NCBI GenBank assembly: GCA_002451155.1 | Contig: DKBG01000184.1 | Coordinates: 1 to 6,452, forward strand | Origin: Ignavibacteria bacterium UBA6906 | GTDB taxonomy: Bacteria; Bacteroidota; Ignavibacteria; UBA10030; UBA6906 | Direction: 5' to 3' | DNA length: 6,452 bases | The notes under the pieces: model-generated | What the model was told of the DNA's origin: nothing | The model's database searches: none | Seen by the model: the letters and a program-made list of their open reading frames with translations, nothing else | Made by a program: the position numbers and the translations under genes | Part shown: positions 1 through 5,675 of the stretch, in pieces | Layout of the letters: the number at the start of each line of letters is the position of its first letter | Numbering within the stretch: the first letter of the stretch is position 1

Positions 1-122
1 CCACGAGCGGTCGGCATGACTTTCAAAAATTGCATAGACGTTGTGCCGACCTTTTGCGCTGGCGCAGATTGCCCGATCAGGGCCAGTGCTGCTGCGATAC
101 AGCAGATGCGAATGTGGTTCAT
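1..122 (-). CDS. PorV/PorQ family outer-membrane protein, N-terminal 40 codons (runs off window)
   Basis: Only the start is inside the window. Reading leftwards from the ATG at 122-120, the product begins MNHIRICCIAAALALIGQSA, a short basic start followed by a hydrophobic core and an APAQ cleavage region near residue 23. The mature protein then starts KVGTTSMQFLKVMPTAR. A Gly-Thr-Thr/Ser stretch, then Phe-Leu-Lys and an Ala-Arg, directly after the signal peptide is characteristic of the PorV/PorQ family. Members are FadL-like outer-membrane barrels; PorV carries type IX secretion cargo from the translocon to the surface-attachment complex. The gene lies 28 bp downstream of a T9SS-tagged protein on the same strand, which fits that role. 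No Shine-Dalgarno sequence is evident. A GTG at 140-138 is in frame and would add six residues (VKTTTV, giving a more basic N-terminus), so the exact start is uncertain. Function as PorV rather than PorQ or another paralogue cannot be decided from 40 residues. Confidence 0.8.
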   Translation of the reverse strand, partial: MNHIRICCIAAALALIGQSAPAQKVGTTSMQFLKVMPTAR

Positions 123-150
123 GACTGTCGTCGTTTTCACGTCAGGTGTC

Positions 151-2388
151 TCAATGAATGACAACGAATTTGCCTTGCACGCGGTTACCCTGGTCGTCAT
201 CGACGGTGAAGAAGTAGACGCCTGAGGCGAGCATCTGGTTGTTCCGCGTCACCTGATACCAGGCAACCGAATACATATCCGCATTGTGCTCGATCGTGTT
301 CACGAGCTGCCCGCTGTATGAAAAGATCCTGATCGTCGCCCGTTTCGGAAGTCCGAAGAATCCGATCCGGTCGTTTATGTCGCCCCCGGGGGAGGCCCCT
401 GTATACCCCGAAGTCATGATCAGCGGATTGGGGACCACATAGACATGCTCCAGCGTGGACGCAGCCGGCAGCTGCGTTTCGTGCAATGTGATATTGGTCT
501 TTCCGCTCCGGCCCCCGAGGAGATCCACAGAGACGACAGCATAGTAGTAGGACTCGAGGAGTGTGCTCGAGGGATCCTCGAGTTCATACGATGACCCCAC
601 ACTGTTGTAGTACCGGGGATCCCTGATGCCGACGCTATCGAGACGGACCCAGCGATCCAGCGGATGGTTGGCACGCAGAACTTCGTAATGGCTCAGGGCG
701 GCATTCAACCGGGGGGTGGAGAATGTCTCCACCGCGGCGCTCCAGCTGATCCTGTTCCGGGCGGTCGGGGTGTTCGTCACCCGGATAGCAGGCGCCGGGA
801 AGGGGATGGTGACCTGATAGAGGCCCGGCGTTGGTGTGTCTTTCGGCTCGAACTGGACAGTATCGTGCTTCACAAGTACCCCGCCGCCGTACATCTGGAT
901 TGCGCGGTCGGCAACGTCACGAATCGAAACCACATTCGAATTCACGTACGAAGGAAGCGGATAATGCTGCAAATAGGTGCTCCCCATTGTCGACGACGGT
1001 CCGTTGGGTGTAACCGCGGCAAGATAACTGATCTCCGCCCCCAGGCTCGGCACCGGGTGCAATCCCGGATCGGGATCGTTCCCGTCACTCCCCGCTCCTC
1101 CCCCGAGGTCCGTGTACACGCTGTCGGCTGGAACGCCGGCGCCGAAGCCCGCCACCTCTGCAACCACCATTGTCATTTTCTCGCCCGGGCGGAGTGTATA
1201 AGGACCGAACCCGTAGATATGTCCGACCGGCTGCCGGGATCCGATCGTCCACGAGGGTTTGGCTCTGCCCCACCAGTAGGGTGAAAAATAGACGGCATCC
1301 GTCCCTATGTTCTGGACGGGGCCGGTCTTTCGCTGAGAGATGCAATCGAGAAATCCGTAGTTACCGACCTTTGATGGATAGAGGTTTCCGTTTTCGTACC
1401 GGTTGATATACGGCTGCTTCAATTTGTTGCTCGTGTCCCAGACGTATCTGTTGTCCGACCGCGCGACGAACGCGTTGGTTTCCCCTCGCAGGGCCAGGTG
1501 GCCGTGGTCATAATGCAGAGGAATGACCCCGACTGCCTGAGGGGAGGTAAGCCCGCCGCCGAATCTCCCGCTTGCCGCCCACTGGGAGAAATACTGGGGA
1601 TCCGGACTCCCGGTCCTGTCGTGGTTGTAGGTCATGTATCGCATCAGGTCGTACCGGGCAAACTGATCACGCGCGCGGAAATCCGCCTCCGACCAGCGGT
1701 TGAAAACCCGCTCCGTCCCAAACATTGACGCCGCGAGCGAATATCCCCAGGCGACGATCATATCGGTGAGCGTATCCGGCGACGTGTTCTCCAGCTCATA
1801 CTCATAGATAATGAAGTCATCATAGTCGGGGTAGCTCCACGCACGGCTGGTCCGCGTGATTGTCAACCCCGTGTTGAGCGCCTTCCAGCGGGAGACTATG
1901 ACTTCTTCGGCCTCGTCAGCGTTGTAGGCAGGATTGAGAGACCCATCCGCAAGAACTGGATAGTTTTCGGTGCGGGAGAGAGCAAGCGGCTCGCTATACA
2001 CGCCCTCGACAACACCCGCGTTGCCGTCATTGTCAGACACTGCCCCGCACATATCCGTGTATCGGCTCGAAGAATCCAGGTTCTTTGTCGCAAAAACATA
2101 GAACCCTGCCCCGAACGAATTGTACTGACCGTGATAGGGGGTTCCGTCGATATTAACCGAAGACCGGGCGGGCCATTCGAACGAAGGGACATTGGGAGTG
2201 CTTCCGCTAGAGCCGTCGTCGTAGGGTCGGCCGAGCTCCCCTGTGTTGTACACAGTCTGGTGCAGCATCCCTCTCGAGTGTATCTCATAGCGTCGTGATT
2301 GCGCAGGAAGCGTCGCGGATATGAGGAGGAGGGCGCCGACGACCCCCGCGCCCCATTGTACGCTATGCCATCGGCGGTGGGTGTTCAT
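151..2388 (-). CDS. Secreted protein with FN3-like domain and T9SS type-A sorting domain, otherwise unrecognised
   Basis: This is a complete 745-residue protein. Residues 1-30 form a signal peptide: basic MNTHRRWH, hydrophobic core GVVGALLLISATL, cleavage near LPAQ. Residues about 35-530 form a large region I cannot assign. It opens with SRGMLHQTVYNTGELGRPYD and is rich in Gly, Tyr, Trp and Asn, with a segment DDFIIYEYELENTSPDTL near 190 that looks like a beta-sandwich strand pair. Its only cysteines are C114 and C349. Residues about 533-638 resemble a fibronectin type III domain (RISWSA, then HYEVLRA, ending YYYAVVSVD). Residues about 648-745 are a T9SS sorting domain: VVPNP, ATIRIFSYSGQLV, ASGVYFFTVDDDQG, KFVVIH. 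It should therefore be exported by the Sec system, moved through T9SS and displayed or released outside the cell. The ATG overlaps the stop of the upstream TBDR gene by four bases, which fixes the start and suggests translational coupling. It is most likely a surface partner of the TBDR, but its substrate is unknown. Confidence 0.9.
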   Translation of the reverse strand: MNTHRRWHSVQWGAGVVGALLLISATLPAQSRRYEIHSRGMLHQTVYNTGELGRPYDDGSSGSTPNVPSFEWPARSSVNIDGTPYHGQYNSFGAGFYVFATKNLDSSSRYTDMCGAVSDNDGNAGVVEGVYSEPLALSRTENYPVLADGSLNPAYNADEAEEVIVSRWKALNTGLTITRTSRAWSYPDYDDFIIYEYELENTSPDTLTDMIVAWGYSLAASMFGTERVFNRWSEADFRARDQFARYDLMRYMTYNHDRTGSPDPQYFSQWAASGRFGGGLTSPQAVGVIPLHYDHGHLALRGETNAFVARSDNRYVWDTSNKLKQPYINRYENGNLYPSKVGNYGFLDCISQRKTGPVQNIGTDAVYFSPYWWGRAKPSWTIGSRQPVGHIYGFGPYTLRPGEKMTMVVAEVAGFGAGVPADSVYTDLGGGAGSDGNDPDPGLHPVPSLGAEISYLAAVTPNGPSSTMGSTYLQHYPLPSYVNSNVVSIRDVADRAIQMYGGGVLVKHDTVQFEPKDTPTPGLYQVTIPFPAPAIRVTNTPTARNRISWSAAVETFSTPRLNAALSHYEVLRANHPLDRWVRLDSVGIRDPRYYNSVGSSYELEDPSSTLLESYYYAVVSVDLLGGRSGKTNITLHETQLPAASTLEHVYVVPNPLIMTSGYTGASPGGDINDRIGFFGLPKRATIRIFSYSGQLVNTIEHNADMYSVAWYQVTRNNQMLASGVYFFTVDDDQGNRVQGKFVVIH
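154..447 (-). other. T9SS type-A C-terminal sorting domain of the 745-residue protein
   Basis: Residues about 648-745 carry the hallmarks of the family in divergent form. A VVPNP motif replaces the usual YPNPF. It is followed by an insertion rich in Gly and Asp, a strand ATIRIFSYSGQLV matching the family's hydrophobic-x-hydrophobic-x-hydrophobic-Asp/Ser-x-x-Gly pattern, then ASGVYFFTV and a final KFVVIH. In known T9SS cargo this domain is recognised by the translocon and PorV and is often removed by the PorU sortase. The assignment rests on motif recognition; cleavage and attachment are inferred. Confidence 0.8.
2385..2388 (-). promoter_or_regulatory. ATGA stop/start overlap between the TBDR and the 745-residue protein
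   Basis: The TBDR gene stops with TGA at 2387-2385 and the next gene starts with ATG at 2388-2386, giving a four-base ATGA overlap. Upstream of the ATG there is only a weak GAG at 2393-2391 and no proper Shine-Dalgarno core. The second gene probably relies on ribosomes finishing the first. Such overlaps mark genes whose products are made together, often as physical partners. Confidence 0.85.
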
Positions 2389-5276
2389 AGCTCGATCAAG
2401 ATCCCAAAGTTGAACGACCGGGGTGAATTCTCATAGATCAGGAACGACTGATCGACCAGGAACGGTGCCGCATTCGACGCGTTCAGATACCGGATGCCAT
2501 TGGGCGCATCGATCGGACTCAGTTGATATCTGGTGATGTTAAAGGAAGAATTGGAATTCGACTGGTCAAAGATATAGGAGTAGTTCAGGATCCTGTCGTT
2601 GAAGAGGTTGAAAACTTCGGCGTACACCGTCATGTCCGCGCCAAAGAAGTTCCTGATCTTCTTCGCGAGTTTCAGATTGGTGGTGTACTCCGTCGGAGTC
2701 CTCATGTTGTTGATCTGCTTGACCCCGATGGAGTAGGTGTACGGTTGGCCGCTGCGGATGTAGGATGTCCCTGAAATCGAAATATCGGAAAGAAGATGGG
2801 CGCCAAAGAGCTCCGGTCCCCATTCGTCCCCAGTGAGATAGCCGATATTAATGACCAGGTTATGAGTACGGTCAAAGTCCAGCAAAATATCCTCGATCGG
2901 AACGTCCTGCAAATTCTGAATGACCTCGCCTGTGTTCGGCTCCTCCTGATACGCTGGAGACGCGTTGAATGGCGTACTGCTCTTGCCGGTCGCCACGCTG
3001 AAGTGGTAATTGACCGACCCGATCAGCGCCCCGCGCCGCTTGCTCAATGAAACTCGAAAACCCCTGATGTCTGCATAATCCCGATTCGCATACGTGTTGT
3101 AGGTCCTCCCGCCCCGGTCAGTGAAAATAACGGACTGGATGAGGTTCTTCACATCTTTGTAATACCCGCTCACATCCAGCGTGAATCCCGCCCCAAGACC
3201 CTGCATGATGCCGACATCGTAGCTGTTCGTGGTCTGCGGCTCAAGCCTGGGGTTGCCGAAGGTGTTCGGACGCCCCGATGCCTGGCTCTCAGAGGTTGCG
3301 ACCACATACTGGAACGATGGGCGCTGCATGAACGAGCCGTAGTTCAGATGGAACACCGTCGTTGTCGTAACGGGGAATGAAATCCCGACGCGCGGCTGGA
3401 GCCGGCCGAGGATGGGGGAGTCGGCCGTTGGCGCGAGTTCGCTGTCGTAGACATAGGTCGAATCGGACGTGAACACCCGGTAGGGACTGAACAGGTCCGT
3501 GTAGTAGCGGGTGTTCTCGGCCCAGAGGTCGAATCGGAGGCCCACGTTGGCAATAAGCCCCTGGAATTCCATCTTGTCCTGGAGATAGAGCGCCGCTTCG
3601 TAAGGTCGGGCAGAGTATTGCGTGAGCTGCATCCCCTCGGCATTGTTCCGAACATTTGACCGGTTGTTGATATCGATGAAATAGCTGGTCAGCTGCAGAC
3701 CCCCGTTCAACAGGTGTGCATTGGTTACCTGGCTGGTCATGGTCGCTTCCAGGGAGATCGTGGTGGTGTTTTCCTCCCGGAATGCATCGCTCCCGCCCCC
3801 GACCCGAAAACGGTCGGGTCCTGTCCGAGTTGCCGCAATCATTCTGGAATAGTTTGTCTCGGGAAGCCCCAGGTTTTCGGCAAACATCCAATCGGGTGAG
3901 ATCGGAGAGCCCTGAAATGTGTTCGTAAAGAGAGAGTTCAGTTTGATCTCGTAGTAGGTGCGGGGGTTGAGGGTCTGCGTAAACCGCACGCCCGCTTGCG
4001 TGTTGGTGGTCTTCCGTCGCTGCGTCGAGATCAGGAGGTCCCAGAGCCAGTTGTAGTATCCCAGCGAATTCTCGCTTGGGAAGATGCTTCGGGTCTGCTG
4101 CGCAAACGCCCCCGACAGTCGGAGCGACGCGCCCGAGCCAAGATCCGCGACCACATTCCCCATCAGCTGCCGCTCGAGATCCGGCTCCTCTGCCGGGAAG
4201 ACCGGCCAGTACGAGTTGGACCGGAACGCCATAAAAAGGCGCATCGTGTTACTGACGGGACCGCCCGTTGCAGCTTCGATCGAATTATCGATGTCATTCC
4301 CGTATGTCTGCCCCAGATCCCGCTTTGTCTGGTACCGCCAGAGCGCATAGGCCACCTGAACCCGTGCGTTCGTGTCCAATCCAAAAAACGAGTCGAACTG
4401 GTCCGCCATCTGTGTGTAATATCGGGTCGATTCACCACCACCCTTCCAGACTCCCGGATCGAGCAGGAACTTCAGGTACGGATTCGCCTCGGGATCGTAC
4501 ACACTCGGCCCGAAATGCTTCACGGCCGGCGCACGCATGCGTGCTTCAACTCGCGAGGTCCAGCGATCCCGTCTCCCCTCTTTCATCGAGATATTCACGA
4601 CACCTGACTGCGCGTTTCCGTACTGCGCGCCAAAACCGCTCGTAATCACCTCCACTTCCTCGACCGCGCTCATGATAGGGTTGAACGCGCTGGAATTGTC
4701 GAGGGGGTTGGTGATTCCCATGCCCTGCAGCATGTACTGCTCCTCCCCCGTCCGGCCCCCGCGAAAGTGCCCGCCGGTGATGTCGGCCGTGAGACTCAAC
4801 GCATCTGCCACATCCCGTATCCCCGCAATGAGCTGGACATCCTCAGAGCGGATAATCTCGCTGGTTCTTGTCTTTTCCGGTTCCACATCGGGCCGTGTCG
4901 CCGCAATGACGACTTCCTGGAGCGCAACCGCCTCAGCAGACAGGGCAAAGTTGACCGTCGTGGTTCGCCCAGAGTTCACGATCGCCCCCTTCTGGAGGAC
5001 TTTCTGGTACCCCACGACCGATGCCTGGACGTCGTATCGCCCTGGGGGTACGTTGAGTATGAAATACACCCCATCCGGGTCGGACACGCTGCCCATAGTC
5101 GTCCCGGCAATCAAAACGTTCGCCCCGACGAGCGGCTCCCCCGTTTCGGAGTCTACCACCCTCCCCGACAGCTTGCCGGCTGTCTGACCGTGAGCGGTGC
5201 CGGCAAGAGAAATGAGAACCCCGGTGAGGAGAACCAACGCCGTCTTCCAAGGGAAGGACAGAACGACCCGGCTCAT
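2385..5276 (-). CDS. TonB-dependent outer-membrane receptor with carboxypeptidase-regulatory-like domain
   Basis: This is a complete 963-residue outer-membrane transporter. Residues 1-30 are a signal peptide (MSRVVLSFPWKTALVLL, cleavage near TAHGQ). Residues about 35-112 form a carboxypeptidase-regulatory-like beta-sandwich (GKLSGRVVDSETGEPLVGAN, DPDGVYFILNVPPGRYDV). A TonB-box-like LQEVVIAATRP follows at 119-129. The plug spans about 136-235 and ends in the strong signature VEEVEVITSGFGAQYGNAQS followed by GVVNI. The rest is the beta-barrel, with typical strands such as YEAALYLQDK, RLQPRVGISFPV, LEPQTTNSYDVGI, FDRTHNLVINIGY and VYAEVFNLFND. It ends NFGILIEL, without the terminal aromatic residue common in outer-membrane barrels. 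Energised by TonB-ExbBD, it should import a ligand that cannot be named from sequence. There is no STN signalling domain and no SusD-like gene next to it. The frame stays open 130 codons further upstream, but the signal peptide sets the start at 5276. Confidence 0.93.
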   Translation of the reverse strand: MSRVVLSFPWKTALVLLTGVLISLAGTAHGQTAGKLSGRVVDSETGEPLVGANVLIAGTTMGSVSDPDGVYFILNVPPGRYDVQASVVGYQKVLQKGAIVNSGRTTTVNFALSAEAVALQEVVIAATRPDVEPEKTRTSEIIRSEDVQLIAGIRDVADALSLTADITGGHFRGGRTGEEQYMLQGMGITNPLDNSSAFNPIMSAVEEVEVITSGFGAQYGNAQSGVVNISMKEGRRDRWTSRVEARMRAPAVKHFGPSVYDPEANPYLKFLLDPGVWKGGGESTRYYTQMADQFDSFFGLDTNARVQVAYALWRYQTKRDLGQTYGNDIDNSIEAATGGPVSNTMRLFMAFRSNSYWPVFPAEEPDLERQLMGNVVADLGSGASLRLSGAFAQQTRSIFPSENSLGYYNWLWDLLISTQRRKTTNTQAGVRFTQTLNPRTYYEIKLNSLFTNTFQGSPISPDWMFAENLGLPETNYSRMIAATRTGPDRFRVGGGSDAFREENTTTISLEATMTSQVTNAHLLNGGLQLTSYFIDINNRSNVRNNAEGMQLTQYSARPYEAALYLQDKMEFQGLIANVGLRFDLWAENTRYYTDLFSPYRVFTSDSTYVYDSELAPTADSPILGRLQPRVGISFPVTTTTVFHLNYGSFMQRPSFQYVVATSESQASGRPNTFGNPRLEPQTTNSYDVGIMQGLGAGFTLDVSGYYKDVKNLIQSVIFTDRGGRTYNTYANRDYADIRGFRVSLSKRRGALIGSVNYHFSVATGKSSTPFNASPAYQEEPNTGEVIQNLQDVPIEDILLDFDRTHNLVINIGYLTGDEWGPELFGAHLLSDISISGTSYIRSGQPYTYSIGVKQINNMRTPTEYTTNLKLAKKIRNFFGADMTVYAEVFNLFNDRILNYSYIFDQSNSNSSFNITRYQLSPIDAPNGIRYLNASNAAPFLVDQSFLIYENSPRSFNFGILIEL

Positions 5277-5282
5277 TCCTCC
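5277..5282 (-). promoter_or_regulatory. GGAGGA Shine-Dalgarno-like sequence abutting the TBDR start
   Basis: Reading leftwards the sequence is TTGGAGGA followed immediately by ATG. The match to the anti-Shine-Dalgarno sequence is strong, but the spacing is zero instead of the usual five to nine bases. A weaker AGGGG at 5289-5285 sits eight bases from the ATG. Either that weaker site is used or initiation at this ATG is inefficient; no in-frame ATG, GTG or TTG lies at ideal spacing from GGAGGA. Confidence 0.45.
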
Positions 5283-5284
5283 AA

Positions 5285-5299
5285 CCCCTGCGCGAGGGG
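5285..5299 (-). repeat. Small hairpin just upstream of the TBDR start
   Basis: On the minus strand, CCCCT at 5299-5295 pairs with AGGGG at 5289-5285 around the loop CGCGC, giving a five-base-pair GC-rich stem. It lies two bases upstream of the GGAGGA element and includes the alternative weak ribosome site AGGGG. In the mRNA it could hide that site. A stem of this size can arise by chance in GC-rich DNA. Confidence 0.4.
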
Positions 5300-5533
5300 A
5301 CCGCTTGGCGAGCGGAAGGACGCATTGACCGATCTCCCCTCTCGAATTCCGTTCAACTGCGAGAGATGCAACGCCTTCTCTGACCGTTTCCACGGCATTC
5401 GGGCCCTCTCGTCCTGCAACGGCAGACATTTCATGCACAGACCGGACGCGGAACGCTGGCGTGGAATGTCGCAAGCCCTCTGCACAGTTCTCGCGTGGGC
5501 GTCGGTCGTTCAACGAGGGAACAATTCGGGCGA

Positions 5534-5550
5534 CGGGAGGTGCGCTCCCG
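5534..5550 (-). repeat. Inverted repeat B: CGGGAG-CGCAC-CTCCCG
   Basis: On the minus strand the six-base stem CGGGAG/CTCCCG closes a five-base loop, CGCAC. It has the same architecture as inverted repeat A centred 66 bp away: same stem length, same loop length, shared CGGGA and TCCCG arms and a shared CAC at the 3' side of the loop. No T-run follows, so it is not an obvious intrinsic terminator. Confidence 0.55.
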
Positions 5551-5554
5551 CGGC

Positions 5555-5566
5555 ATTCCCGGGAAT
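5555..5566. repeat. Perfect 12-bp palindrome ATTCCCGGGAAT
   Basis: This is a perfect twofold-symmetric site four bases from inverted repeat B. Because it has no loop it is better suited to a dimeric DNA-binding protein than to an RNA hairpin. It could be an operator for the TBDR operon, but its distance of about 280 bp from the start codon leaves this open. Confidence 0.4.
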
Positions 5567-5581
5567 TGACCTGCGGCAGGA

Positions 5582-5605
5582 GCGGGATAGAGCGATATGC
5601 GGGAT
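5582..5605. repeat. Direct repeat GCGGGAT, two copies 17 bp apart
   Basis: GCGGGAT occurs at 5582-5588 and again at 5599-5605. Both copies can pair with the single ATCCCG at 5611-5616, so two alternative hairpins are possible, one compact and one with a longer loop. A repeated seven-base word this close is mildly unusual even in GC-rich sequence. Confidence 0.4.
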
Positions 5606-5616
5606 GTGAAATCCCG
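5600..5616 (-). repeat. Inverted repeat A: CGGGAT-TTCAC-ATCCCG
   Basis: On the minus strand the six-base stem CGGGAT/ATCCCG closes the loop TTCAC. It lies about 60 bp after the stop codon of the beta-helix gene, where a transcript end or processing hairpin would be expected, but CATATCGC follows instead of a T-run. Compared with repeat B, the base pair next to the loop is T-A instead of G-C, a change that keeps pairing. Confidence 0.55.
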
Positions 5617-5675
5617 GATTCGAGAAGGAGCCTGTATCGAGGCATTGCTCTTCTCCGATGGAACATGCGGACGAT

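Larger units (their letters stand above)
5277..5675. other. 399-bp intergenic region with clustered inverted repeats, no convincing gene
   Basis: The region lies between the stop of the beta-helix gene and the start of the TBDR. One minus-strand frame is open throughout in continuity with the TBDR, and plus-strand frames are also open, but none shows a signal peptide, domain or recognisable family. I see no tRNA, rRNA or known riboswitch core, no hairpin followed by a T-run, and no convincing -35/-10 or Bacteroidota-type TTTG/TANNTTTG promoter pair in the TBDR direction. What stands out is the cluster of GC-rich inverted repeats at 5534-5616 and a small hairpin at 5285-5299. A TBDR promoter is expected here because of the gap length, but I cannot place it. 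Confidence 0.7.

Noticed and set aside
553..582. Three CTCGAG sites and one GGATCC within 30 bp, resembling a cloning polylinker, with the inverted repeat CTCGAGG-GAT-CCTCGAG at 566-582
   Set aside because: The stretch is in frame within the fibronectin-III-like domain and encodes YELEDPSSTLLES, which leads naturally into the YYYAVVSVD strand. Coding constraint and chance explain it; there is no vector sequence around it.
664..1284. A 206-codon plus-strand open frame
   Set aside because: It is antisense to the 745-residue protein, with a low-complexity, Arg-rich product and no recognisable motif.
3289..3891. A 200-codon minus-strand open frame in another frame within the TBDR gene
   Set aside because: The TBDR barrel frame is continuous here with family motifs, so the alternative frame is a shadow. 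There is no sign of a frameshift.
2385..5276. A SusC-type receptor of a classic SusCD polysaccharide-utilisation locus
   Set aside because: The receptor has the regulatory-like domain and plug, but its partner gene carries a T9SS tag and shows no lipobox or SusD features, and the plug lacks the usual SusC wording. A general TBDR call is safer.
4767..5609. A 280-codon open frame on the plus strand
   Set aside because: It lies opposite the TBDR signal peptide, regulatory domain and plug, whose motifs are unmistakable. Its product is Arg/Pro-rich with no domain, typical of an antisense shadow in GC-rich DNA.
5600..5616. Intrinsic terminator for the beta-helix gene
   Set aside because: The stem has only six pairs and is followed by CATATCGC on the transcribed strand, with no T-run. 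It is kept as an inverted repeat, not a terminator.
5277..5675. Cobalamin or other riboswitch in front of the TBDR
   Set aside because: Several TBDR genes have such leaders, but I found no B12-box-like core or other recognisable aptamer consensus on the minus strand.
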